This document shows, one piece after another, positions 35,201-46,876 of a DNA stretch of 64,000 nt. A program made the position numbers and the translations under genes. The notes beneath the pieces are model-generated. The model did no database searches. It worked only from the letters and a program-made list of their open reading frames with translations, and was not told the origin of the DNA. Position 1 is the first letter of the stretch. Each line of letters opens with the position of its first letter. The stretch is from Inia geoffrensis. Lineage: Eukaryota; Chordata; Mammalia; Artiodactyla; Iniidae. The stretch covers positions 62,001 to 126,000 of the forward strand of contig JAZAQT010000519.1 of NCBI GenBank assembly GCA_036417435.1. The letters run 5' to 3'.

Positions 35201-37037
35201 CGTACGCTAACCCTTAAGCATTGTCGTACCCTATCCTGTACCCTAATCCCTCCCCATTCCCTAACCCTAACCCTAAGCGAAACCCTGAACGTGACCCTTT
35301 TCCGAGGCCTTACCCTCATCGGTGCCGTTGTCTTAACCAGTACACCAACACTAACTCGTGCCCTCACACTTACGCTAACCCTTAAGCATTGTCGTACCCT
35401 AACCTGTACCCTAATCCCTCTCCATTCCCTAACCCTAACCCTAACCCGAATCCTAACCCTGACCCTCACCCGAATCCTTACCCTCACCCGTGCCCTAATC
35501 TTAACCAGGACACCAAGACTAACTCGTGCCCTCACACGTACGCTAACACTAAACCGCAGCGGTACCCTAACCTGTACCCTAATCCCTCTCCATTCCCTAA
35601 CCCTAACCCTAACCTGAAACCTAACCATGACACTCACCCGAAACTTTACCCTCACCCGTGTCCTAATTTTAACCAGTACATCAACACTAACCCATGCCCT
35701 CTAACGTACGCCAACCCTAAGCCATTGCCGTACCCTAACCTGTACCCTAATCAATACCCATTCCCTAACCCTAACCCTAACCCTAACACTTAACGTGACC
35801 CTCTTCCGAGGCCTTACCCTCACTCGTGCCCTAATCGTAAGCAGTACACTAACACTAACTAGTGACCTCACACGTACGCTAAACCTTAAGCGTTGTGGTA
35901 CCCTAAACTGTGCCCTAATATCTCCCCATTCCCTAACCCTAACCCTAACCCGAATTCTATCCCTGACCCTCACCCGAAACCTTACCCTCACCCGTGCCCT
36001 AATCTTAACCAGGACACCAACACTAACTTGTGACCTCACACGTACGTTAACCCTTAATCGTTGTCGTACCCTAAACTGTACCCTAATCCCTCCCCATTCC
36101 CTAACACTAACCCTAACCCGAATCCTAACCCTGACCCTCACCTGAAGCCTTACCCTCACCCGTGCCCTAATCTTAACCAGGACACTAACACTAACCCTTG
36201 CCCTCACACGAACGCTAACCCTTAAGCACTGTCGTACCCTAAGCTGTACCCTAATCCCTCTGCATTCCTTAACCCTAACCCTAACCCGAATCCTAACCCT
36301 GACCCTCAGCCGAAGCCTTACCCTCACCCGTGCCCTAATCTTAACCAGGACACCAACACTAACACGTGCCCTCACACGTACGCTAAACCTTAAGCGTTGT
36401 CGTACCCTAAATTGTACCCTAATCCTTCCACATTCCTTAACCCTAACCCTAACCCCATCCCTAAACCTGACCCACTTCCGATGCCCTACCCTAACCAATG
36501 CCCTAATCTTAACCAGTACACAAACACTAACTCATGGCCTCAAACGTACGCTAACCCTTAAGCATTGTCGTACCCTATCCTGTACCCTAATCCCTCCCCA
36601 TTCCCTAACCCTAACCCTAAGCGAAACCCTGAACGTGACCCTTTTCCGATGCCTTACCCTCATCGGTGCCGTTGTCTTAACCAGTACACCAACACTAACT
36701 CGTGCCCTCACACTTACGCTATCCCTTAAGCATTGTCGTACCCTAACCTGTACCCTAATCCCTCTCCATTCCCTAACACTAACCCTAACCCGAATCCTAA
36801 CCCTGACCCTCACTCGAAGCCTTACCCTCACCCGTGCCCTAATCTTAACCAGGACACCAAGACTAACTCGTGCCCTCACACGTACGCTAACACTAACCCG
36901 CAGCGGTACCCTAACCTGTACCCTAATCCCTCTCCATTCCCTAACCCTAACCCTAACCTGAAACCTAACAATGACACTCACCCGAAACTTTACCCTCACC
37001 CGTGTCCTAATTTTAACCAGGACATCAACACTAACCC
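29162..37037 (+). repeat. Copy 2 of the long 29-kb-spaced duplication
   Basis: 7,876 bp with one substitution noticed against copy 1 (31365 A against 2204 C). Its first 800 bp also equal 23618-24437, the end of the preceding duplication copy. Confidence 0.92.
29255..36477 (+). repeat. Six HOR units copied from 94-7316
   Basis: Units start at 29255 (8-mer, 1,343), 30598 (5-mer), 31438 (9-mer), 32950 (5-mer), 33790 (8-mer) and 35134 (8-mer). Types, hybrid joins, the one-base deletion in H and the private variants all match the units at 94, 1437, 2277, 3789, 4629 and 5973 at a constant +29,161. The one difference noticed is 31365 (A) against 2204 (C). Confidence 0.93.
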
Positions 37038-37317
37038 TTGCCCTCACACGAACGCTAACCCTTAAGCACTGTCGTACCCTAAGCTGTAACCTAATCCCTC
37101 TGCATTCCTTAACCCTAAGCCTTACCCGAATCCTAACCCTGACCCTCACCCGAAGCCTTACCCTCACCCGTGCCCTAATCTTAACCAGAACACCAACACT
37201 AACTCGTGCCCTCACACGTACGCTAAACCTTAAGCGTTGTCGTACCCTAAATTGTACCCTAATCCCTCCCCATTCCTTAACCCTAACCCTAACCCCATCC
37301 CTAAACCTGACCCACTT
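36478..37317 (+). repeat. HOR unit, 5-mer A-B-C-D/G-H (840 bp)
   Basis: A, B, C and the head of D copy the unit at 7317 (GGACATCAAC in D). At about 37,038 D switches to G (TTGCCCTCACACGAACGC) where the unit at 7317 continues in D and reaches its telomeric tract. The tract is therefore absent here. The G part contains AAGCTGTAACC and AAGCCTTACCC, and H has CCAGAACACC, as near 43.6 kb. Confidence 0.91.
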
Positions 37318-38390
37318 CCGATGCCCTACCCTAACCAATGTCCTAATCTTAACCAGTACACAAACACTAACTCATGCCCTCAAACGTACGCTAACCCTTA
37401 AGCATTGTCATATCCTATCCTGTACCCTAATCCCTCCCCATTCCCTAACCCTAACCCTAAGCGAAACCCTGAACGTGACCCTTTTCCGAGTCCTTACCCT
37501 CATCGGTGCCGTTGTCTTAACCAGTACCCAACACTAACTCGTGCCCTCACACTTACGCTAACCCTTAAGCATTGTCATACCCTAACCTGTACCCTAATCC
37601 CTCTCCATTTCCTAACCCTAACCCTAACCCGAATCCTAACCCTGACCCTCACCCGAAGTCTTACCCTCACCCGTGCCCTAATCTTAACCAGGACACCAAG
37701 ACTAACTCGTGCCCTCACACGTACGCTAACACTAAACCGCAGCGGTACCCTAACCTGTACCCTAATCCCTCTCCATTCCCTAACCCTAACCCTAACCTGA
37801 AACCTAACCATGACACTCACCCGATACTTTACCCTCACCCGTGTCCTAATTTTAACCAGTACATCAACACTAACCCATGCCCTCTAACGTACGCCAAACC
37901 TAAGCCATTGCCGTACCCTAACCTGTACCCTAATCATTCCCCATTCCCTAACCCTAACCCTAACCCTATCCCTTAACGTGACCCTCTTCCGAGGCCTTAC
38001 CCTCACCCGTGCCCTAATCGTAAGCAGTACACTAACACTAACTAGTGACCTCACACGTACGCTAAACCTTAAGCGTTGTGATAACCTAAACTGTGCCCTA
38101 ATATCTCCCCATTCCCTAACCCTAACCCTAACCCGAATTCTATCCCTGACCCTCACCCGAAACCTTACCCTCACCGTGCCCTAATCTTAACCAGGACACC
38201 AACACTAACTTGTGCCCTCAACCGTACGATAAGCCTTAATCGTTGTGGTACCCTAAACTGTACCCTAATCCCTCCCCATTCCCTAACCCTAACCCTAACC
38301 CGAATCCTAACCCTGACCCTCACCTGAAGCCTTACCCTCACCCGTGCCCTAATCTTAACCAGGACACTAACACTACACCTTGCCCTCACA
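37040..38390 (+). repeat. Copy 1 of a 1.35-kb dispersed duplication
   Basis: Matches 43576-44927 at +6,536, and at +6,537 after the one-base deletion at about 38,175. It covers part of G, then H, A, B, C, D, E, F and the start of G. Confidence 0.82.
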
Positions 38391-38659
38391 CGAACACTAA
38401 CCCTTAAGCACTGTCGTACCCTAAGCTGTACCCTAATCCCTCTGCATTCCTTAACCCTAACCCTAACCCGAATCCTAACCCTGACCCTCAGCCGAAGCCT
38501 TACCCTCATCCATGCCCTAATCTTAACCAGGACACCAACACTAACTCGTGCCCTCACACGTACGCTAAACCTTAAGCGTTGTCGTACCCTAAATTGTACC
38601 CTAATCCCTCCCCATTCCTTAACCCTAGCCCTAACCCCATCCCTAAACCTGACCCACTT
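37318..38659 (+). repeat. HOR unit, 8-mer A-H (1,342 bp), two-source mosaic
   Basis: A to F match the unit at 43854, including CATATCC in A, a one-base deletion in AGTACCCAAC in B, CCGATACTTT in D and GTGATAACC in E. From G to H the unit instead matches 8055-9397, with CATCCATGCCC and CCCTAGCCC. A second one-base deletion is at about 38,175 (TCACCGTGCC). The source changes around 38.4 kb. Confidence 0.87.
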
Positions 38660-38994
38660 CCGATGCCCTACCCTAACCAATGCCCTAATCTTAATCAGTA
38701 CACAAACACTAACTCATGCCCTCAAACATACGCTAACCCTTAAGCATTGTCGTACCCTATCCTGTACCCTAATCCCTCCCCATTCCCTAACCCTAACCCT
38801 AAGCGAAACACTGAACGTGACCCTTTTCCGAGGCCTTACCCTCATCGGTGCCGTTGTCTTAACCAGTACACCAACACTAACTCGTGCCCTCACACTTACG
38901 CTAACCCTTAAGCATTGTCGTACCCTAACCTGTACCCTAATCCCTCCCCATTCCTTAACCCTAACCCAAACCCATCCCTAAACCTGACCCACTT
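38660..38994 (+). repeat. Two-monomer HOR remnant A-B/H (335 bp)
   Basis: Third copy of the A-B/H remnant of 9398 and 14484. Its hybrid has the same deletion with further changes (CCCAAACCC and a following CCAATG start). Confidence 0.9.
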
Positions 38995-40326
38995 CCAATG
39001 CCCTACCCTAACCAATGTTATAATCTTAACCAGTACACAAACACTAACTCATGCCCTCAAACGTAAGCTAACCCTTAAGCATTGTCGTAACCTATCCTGT
39101 ACCCTAATCCCTCCCCATTCCCTAACCCTAACCCTAAGCGAAACCCTGAACGTGACCCTTTTCCGAGGCCTTACCCTCATCGGTGCCGTTGTCTTAACCA
39201 GTACACCAACACTAACTCGTGCCCTCACACTTACGCTAACCCTTAAACATTGTCGTACCCTAACCTGTACCCTAATCCCTCTCCATTCCCTAACCCTAAC
39301 CCAAACCCGAATCCTAACACTGACCCTCACCCGAAGCCTTACCCTCACCCGTGCCCTAATCTTAACCAGGACACCAAGACTAACTCGTGCCCTCAAACGT
39401 ACGCTAACACTAAACCGCAGCGGTACCCTAACCTGTACCCTAATCCCTCTCCATTCCCTAACCCTAACCCTAACCTGAAACCTAACCATGACACTCACCC
39501 GAAACTTTACCCTCACCCGTGTCCTAATTTTAACCACTACATCAACACTAACCCATGCCCTCTAACGTACGCCAACCCTAAGCCATTGCCGTACCCTAAC
39601 ATGTACCCTAATCAATCCCCATTCCCTAACCCTAACCCTTAACGTGACCCTCTTCCGAGGCCTTACCCTCACCCGTGCCCTAATCGTAAGCAGTACACTA
39701 ACACTAATTAGTGACCTCACACGTATGCTAAACCTTAAGCGTTGTGGTACCCTAAACTGTGCCCTTATATCTCCCCATTCCCGAACCCTAACCCTAACCC
39801 GAATTCTATCCCTGACCCTCAACCGAAACCTTACCCTCACCCGTGCCCTAATCTTAACCAGGACACCAACACTAACTTGTGCCCTCACACGTACGCTAAC
39901 CCTTAAACGTTGTCTTACCCTAAACTGTACCCTAATCCCTCCCCATTCCCTAACCCTAACCCTAACCCGAATCCTAACCCTGACCCTCACCTGAAGCCTT
40001 ACCCTCACCCGTGCCCTAATCTTAACCAGGACACTAACACTAACACTTGCCCTCACACGAACGCTAATCCTTAAGCACTGTCGTACCCTAAGCTGTACCC
40101 TAATCCCTCTGCATTCCTTAACCCTAACCCTAACCCGAATCCTAACCTTGACCCTCACCCGAAGCCTTACCCTCACCCGTGCCCTAACCTTAACCAGGAC
40201 ACCAACACTAACTCCTGCACTCACACGTACGCTAAACCTTAAGCGTTGTCGTACCCTAAATTGTACCCTAATCCCTCCCCATTCCTTAACCCTAACCCTA
40301 ACCCCATCCCTAAACCTGACCCACTT
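38995..40326 (+). repeat. HOR unit, 8-mer A-H with short D (1,332 bp)
   Basis: Matches 9733-11064 at +29,262, including the 12-bp-short D, CACTACATC, ATTAGTGACC and CCCTTATATC. Scattered substitutions (AACATGTACC in D, AAACGTTGTC in F, CTCCTGCAC in H) suggest it is somewhat more diverged than the 1-7876 copy. Confidence 0.9.
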
Positions 40327-41334
40327 CCGATGCCCTACCCTAACCAATGCCCTAATCTTAACCAGTACACAAACACTAACTCATGCCCTCAAACGTACGC
40401 TAACCGTTAAGCATTGTCGTACCCTATCCTGTACCCTAATCCCTCCCCATTCCCTAACCCTAACCCTAAGCCAAATCCTGAACGTGACCCTTTTCCGAGG
40501 CCTTACCCTCATCGGTGCCGTTGTCTTAACCAGTACACCAACACTAACTCGTGCCCTCACACTTACGCTAAACCTTAAGCATTGTCGTACCCTAACCGGT
40601 ACCCTAATCCCTCTCCATTCCCTATCCCTAACCCTAACCCGAATCCTAACCCTGACCCTCACCCGAAGCCTTACCCTCACCCGTGCCCTAATCTAAACCA
40701 GGGCACCAACACTAACTTGTGCCCTCACACGTACGCTAACCCTTAATCGTTGTCATACCCTAAACTGTACCCTAATCCCTCCCCATTCCCTAACCCTAAC
40801 CCTAACCCGAATCCTAACCCTGACCCTCACCCGAAGCCTTACCCTCACACGTGCCCTAATCTTAACCAGGACACCAACACTAACTTGTGCCCTCACACGT
40901 ACGCTAAGCCTTAATCGTTGTCGTACCCTAAACAGTACCCTAATCCCTCCCCATTCCCTAACCCTAACCCTAACCCGAATCCTAACCCTGACCCTCACCT
41001 GAAGCCTTACCCTCACCCGTGCCCTAATCTTAACCAGGACACTAACACTAACTTGTGCCCTCACACGTACGCTAAGCCTTAATCGTTGTCGTACCCTTAA
41101 CAGTACCCTAATCCCTCCCCATTCCCTAACCCTAACCCTAACCCAAATCCTAACCCTGACCCTCACCTGAAGCCTTACCCTCACCCGTGCCCTAATCTTA
41201 ACCAGGACACTAACACTAACCCTTGCCCTCACACGAACGCTAACCCTTAAGCACTGTCGTACCTTAAGCTGTACCCTAATCCCTCTGCATTCCTCAACCC
41301 TAACCCTAACCCCATCCCTAAACCTGACCCACTT
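40327..41334 (+). repeat. HOR unit, 6-mer A-B-F-F-G/F-G/H (1,008 bp)
   Basis: A carries ACCGTTAAGC and AAGCCAAATCC, like the unit at 11065, and B ends CCCTATCCC. Monomers at 40663 and 40831 are F-like with TTGTGCC and AATCGTTG but start CCGAAG. The one at 40999 joins a G head to an F body, and the one at 41167 joins G to the H end. Types C, D and E are absent. CTAATCTAAACC near 40693 is a private change. Confidence 0.85.
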
Positions 41335-42509
41335 CCGATGCCCTACCCTAACCAATGCCCTAATCTTAACCAGTACACAAACACTAACTCATGCCCTCAA
41401 ACGTACACTAACCCTTAAGCATTTTTGTACCCTATCCTGTACCCTAATCCCTTTCCATTCCCTAACCCTAACCCTAAGCGAAACCATGAACGTGACCCTT
41501 TTCCGAGGCCTTACCCTCATCGGTGCCGTTGTCTTAACCAGTACACCAACACTAACTCGTGCCCTCACACTTACGCTAACCCTTAAGCATTGTCGTACCC
41601 TAACCTGTACCCTAATGCCTCTCCATTCCCTAACCCTAACCCTAACCCGAATCCTAACTCTGACCCTCACCCGAAGACTTACCCTCACCCGTGCCCTAAT
41701 CTTAACCAGGACACCAAGACTAACTCGTGCTCTCAAACGTACGCTAACACTAAACCGCAGCGGTACCCTAACCTGTACCCTAATCCCTCTCCATTCCCTA
41801 ACCCTAACCCTAACCTGAAACCTAACCATGACACTCACCCGAAACTTTACCCTCACCCGTGTCCTAATTTTAACCAGTACATCAACACTAACCCATACCC
41901 TCTAACGTACGCCAACCCTAAGCCATTGCCGTACTCTAACCTGTACCCTAATCAAACCCATTCCCTAACACAAACCCTAGCCCTAACCCTTAACGTGACT
42001 CTCTTCCGAGGCCTTACACTCACCCGTGCCCTAATCGTAAGCAGTACACTAATACTAACTAGTGACCTCACACGTACGCTAACCCTTAATCGTTGTCGTA
42101 CCCTAAACTGTACCCTAATCCTTCCCCATTCCCTAACCCTAACCCTAACCCGAATCCTAACCCTGACCCTCACCTGAAGCCTTACCCTCACCCGTGCCCT
42201 AATCTTAACCAGGACACTAACACTAAACCTTGCCCTCACACGAACAATAACCCTTAAGCACTGTCGTACCCTAAGCTGTACCCTAATCCCTCTGCATTCC
42301 TTAACCCTAACCCTAACCCGAATCCTAACCCTGACCCTCACCCGAAGCCTTACCCTCACCCGTGCCCTAATCTTAACCAGGACACCAACACTAAATCGTG
42401 CCCTCACACGTACGCCAAACCTTAAGCGTTGTCGTACCCTAAATTGTACCCTAATCCCTCCCCATTCCTTAACCCTAACCCTAACCCCATCCCTAAACCT
42501 GACCCACTT
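41335..42509 (+). repeat. HOR unit, 7-mer A-B-C-D-E/F-G-H (1,175 bp)
   Basis: D at 41839 is 167 bp because one base is missing around AATCAAACCCATT near 41,957. E at 42006 changes to F after GACCTCACACGTACGC, so no GAATTC is present. G has CGAACAATAACC and H has AAATCGTGCC with GTACGCCAAACC. Confidence 0.87.
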
Positions 42510-43853
42510 CCGATGCCCTACACTAACCAATGCCTTAATCTTAACCAGTACAGAAACACTAACTCATGCCCTCAAACGTACGCTAACCCTTAAGCATTGT
42601 CGTACCCTATCCTGTACCCTAATCCCTCCCCATTCCCTAACCCTAACCCTAAGCGAAACCCTGAACGTGACCCTTTTCCGAGGCCTTACCCTCATCGGTG
42701 CCGTTGTCTTAACCAAAACACCAACACTAACTCGTGCCCTCACACTTACGCTAACCCTTAAGCATTGTCGTACCCTAAGCTGTACCCTAATCCCACTCCA
42801 TTCCCCAAACCTAACCCTAACCCAAATCCTAACCCTGACCCTCACCCGAAGCCTTACCCTCACCCGTGCCCTAATCTTAACCAGTACACCAAGACTAACT
42901 CGGGCCCTCACACGTACGCTAACACTAAACCGCAGCGGTACCCTAACCTGTACCCGAATCCCTCTCCATTCCCTAACCCTAACCCTAACCTGAAACCTAA
43001 CCATGACACTCACCCGAAACTTTACCCTCACCCGTGTCCTAATTTTAACCAGTACATCAACACTAACCCATGCCATCTAACGTATGCCAACCCTAAGCCA
43101 TTGCCGTACCTTAACCTGTACCCTAATCAATCCCCATTCCCTAACCCTAACCCTAACCCTAACCCTTAACGTGACCCTATTCCGAGGCCTTACCCTCACC
43201 CGTGCCCTAATCGTAATCAGTACACTAACACTAACTAGTGACCTCACACGTACGCTAAACCTTAAGCGTTGTGGTATCCTAAACTGTGCCCTAATATCTC
43301 CCCATTCCCTAACCCTAACCCTAACCCGAATTCTATCCCTGACCCTCACCCGAAACCTTACCCTCACCCGTGCCCTTATCTTAACCAGGACACCAACACT
43401 AACTTGTGCCCTCACACGTACACTAACCCTTAATCGTTGTCGTACCCTAAACTGTACCCTAATCCCTCCCCATTCCCTAACCCTAACCCTAACCCGAATC
43501 CTAACCCTGACCCTCACCTGAAGCCTTACCCTCACCCGTGCCCTAATCTTAACCAGGACACTAACACTAACCCTTGCCCTCACACGAACGCTAACCCTTA
43601 AGCACTGTCGTACCCTAAGCTGTACCTTAATCCCTCTGCATTCCTTAACCCTAAGCCTTACCCGAATCCTAACCCTGACCCTCACCCGAAGCCTTACCCT
43701 CACCCGTGCCCTAATCTTAACCAGAACACCAACACTAACTCGTGCCCTCACACGTACGCTAAACCTTAAGCGTTGTCGTACCCTAAATTGTACCCTAATC
43801 CCTCCCCATTCCTTAACCCTAACCCTAACCCCATCCCTAAACCTGACCCACTT
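42510..43853 (+). repeat. HOR unit, 8-mer A-H (1,344 bp)
   Basis: Complete series. Private variants are CCAAAACACC and CCCACTCC in B, CGGGCCC in C, CATCTAACGTATG in D, TGTGGTATCC in E and CCAGAACACC in H. The G/H part is the source-like match to 37.04-37.3 kb. Confidence 0.89.
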
Positions 43854-44927
43854 CCGATGCCCTACCCTAACCAATGTCCTAATCTTAACCAGAACACAAA
43901 CACTAACTCATGCCCTCAAACGTACGCTAAACCTTAAGCATTGTCATATCCTATCCTGTACCCTAATCCCTCCCCATTCCCTAACCCTAACCCTAAGCGA
44001 AACCCTGAACGTGACCCTTTTCCGAGTCCTTACCCTCATCGGTGCCGTTGTCTTAACCAGTACCCAACACTAACTCGTGCCCTCACACTTACGCTAACCC
44101 TTAAGCATTGTCATACCCTAACCTGTACCCTAACCCCTCTCCATTTCCTAACCCTAACCCTAACCAGAATCCTAACCCTGACCCTCACCCGAAGCCTTAC
44201 CCTCACCCGTGCCCTAATCTTAACCAGGACACCAAGACTAACTCGTGCCCTCACACGTACGCTAACACTAAACCGCAGCGGTACCCTAACCTGTACCCTA
44301 ATCCCTCTCCATTCCCTAACCCTAACCCTAACCTGAAACCTAACCATGACACTCACCCGATACTTTACCCTCACCCGTGTCCTAATTTTAACCAGTACAT
44401 CAACACTAACCCATGCCCTCTAACGTACGCCAAACCTAAGCCATTGCCGTACCCTAACCTGTACCCTAATCATTCCCCATTCCCTAACCCTAACCCTAAC
44501 CCTATCCCTTAACGTGACCCTCTTCCGAGGCCTTACCCTCACCCGTGCCCTAATCGTAAGCAGTACACTAACACTAACTAGTGACCTCACACGTACGCTA
44601 AACCTTAAGCGTTGTGATAACCTAAACTGTGCCCTAATATCTCCCCATTCCCTAACCCTAACCCTAACCCGAATTCTATCCCTGACCCTCACCCGAAACC
44701 TTACCCTCACCCGTGCCCTAATCTTAACCAGGACACCAACACTAACTTGTGCCCTCACCCGTACGCTAAGCCTTAATCGTTGTGGTACCCTAAACTGTAC
44801 CCTAATCCCTCCCCATTCCCTAACCCTAACCCTAACCCGAATCCTAACCCTGACCCTCACCTGAAGCCTTACCCTCACCCGTGCCCTAATCTTAACCAGG
44901 ACACTAACACTAACCCTTGCCCTCACA
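43576..44927 (+). repeat. Copy 2 of a 1.35-kb dispersed duplication
   Basis: Shares CCAGAACACC, CATATCC, AGTACCCAAC, CCGATACTTT and GTGATAACC with copy 1, a set not found elsewhere in the window. Confidence 0.82.
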
Positions 44928-45196
44928 GGAACGCTAACCCTTAAGCACTGTCGTACCCTAAGTTGTACCCTAATCCCTCTGCATTCGTTAACCCTAACCC
45001 TAACCCGAATCCTAACCCTGAACCTCACCCGAAGCCTTACCCTCACCCGTGCCCTAAACTTAACCAGGACACCAACACTAACTCGTGCCCTCACACGTAC
45101 GCTAAACCTTAAGCGTTGTCGTACCCTAAATTGTTCCCTAATCCCTCCATATTCCTTAACCCTAACCCTAACCCCATCCCTAAACCTGACCCACTT
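43854..45196 (+). repeat. HOR unit, 8-mer A-H (1,343 bp)
   Basis: Partner of 37318-38659 over types A to F, sharing the one-base deletion in AGTACCCAAC. It differs in lacking the second deletion. G has CACAGGAACGC and H has AAATTGTTCCC and CCATATTCC, none of which are in the partner. Confidence 0.89.
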
Positions 45197-46876
45197 CCGA
45201 TGCCCTACCCTAACCAATGCCCTTATCTTAACCAGTACACAAACACTAACTCATGCCTTCAAACGTACGCTAACCCTTAAGCATTGTCGTACCCTATCCT
45301 GTACCCTAATCCCTCCCCATTCCCTAACCCAAACCCTAAGCGAAACCCTGAACGTGACCCTTTTCCGAGGCCTCACCCTCATCGGTGCCGTTGTCTTAAC
45401 CAGTACAACAACACTAACTCGTGCCCTCACACTTACGCTAACCCTTAAGCATTGTCGTACCCTAACCTGTACACTAATCCCTCTCCATTCCCTAACCCTA
45501 ACCCTAACCCGAATCCTAACCCTGACCCTCCCCCGAAACCTTACCCTCACCCGTGCCCTAATCTTAACCAGGACACCAACACTAACTTGAGCCCTCACAC
45601 GTACGCTAAGCCTTAATCGTTGTGGTACCCTAAACTGTACCCTAATCCCTCCCCATTCCCTAACCCTAACCCTAACCCGAATCCTAACCCTGACCCTCAC
45701 CTGAAGCCTTACCCTCACCCGTGCCCTAATCTTAACCAGGACACTAACACTAACCCTTGCCCTCACACGAACGCTAACCTTTAAGCACTGTCGTATCCTA
45801 AGCTGTACCCTAATCCCTCTGCATTCCTTAACCCTAACCCTAACCCGAATCCTAACCCTGACCCTCACCCGAAGCCTTACCCTCACCCGTGCCCTAATCT
45901 TAACCAGGACACCAACACTAACTCGTGCCCTCAAACGTACGCTAACACTTAACCGCAGCGGTACCCTAACCTGTACCCTAATCCCTCTCCATTCCCTAAC
46001 CCTAACCCTAACCTGAAACCTAACCATGACACTCACCCGAAACTTTACCCTCACACGTGTCCTAATTTTAACCAGTACATCAACACTAACCCATGCCCTC
46101 TAACGTACGCCAACCCTAAGCCATTGCCGTACCCTAACCTGTACCCTAATCAATCCCCATTCCCTAACCCTAACCCTAACCCTAACCTTTAACGTGACCC
46201 TCTTCCGAGGCCTTACCCTCACCCGTGCCCTAATCGTAAGCAGTACACTAACACTAACTAGTGACCTCACACGTATGCTAAACCTTAAGCGTTGTGGTAC
46301 CCTAAACTGTGCCCTAATATCTCCCCATTCCCTAACCCTAACCCTAACCCGAATTCTATCCCTGACCCTCACCCGAAACCTTACCCTCACCCGTGCCCTA
46401 ATCTTAACCAGGACACCAACACTAACTTGTGCCCTCACACGTACGCTAACCCTTAATCGTTGTCTTACCTTAAACTGTACCCTAATCCCTCCCCATTCCC
46501 TAACCCTAACCCTAACCCGAATCCTAACCCTGACCCTCACCTGAATCCTTACCCTCACCCGTGCCCTAATCTTAACCAGGACACTAACACTAACCCTTGC
46601 CCTCACACGAACGCTAATCCTTCAGCACTGTCGTACCCTAAGCTGTACCCTAATCCCTCTGCATTCCTTAACCCTAACCCTAACCCGAATCCTAACCTTG
46701 ACCCTCACCCGAAGCCTTACCCTCACCCGTGCCCTAACCTTAACCAGGACACCAACACTAACTCGTGCACTCACACGTACGCTAAACCTTAAGCGTTGTC
46801 GTACCCTAAATTGTACCCTAATCCCTCCCCATTCCTTAACCCTAACCCTAACCCCATCCCTACACCTGACCCACTT
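45197..46876 (+). repeat. 10-monomer unit A-B-F-G-H/C-D-E-F-G-H (1,680 bp)
   Basis: B at 45365 passes straight into F at 45533 (CCGAAA, TTGAGCC), so C to E are skipped. G follows at 45701. The monomer at 45869 starts as H-like (ACCAACAC) and turns into C (CTCAAACG, ACACTTAACCGCAG). A normal D to H series then completes the unit. Length is exactly 10 x 168. Confidence 0.87.
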
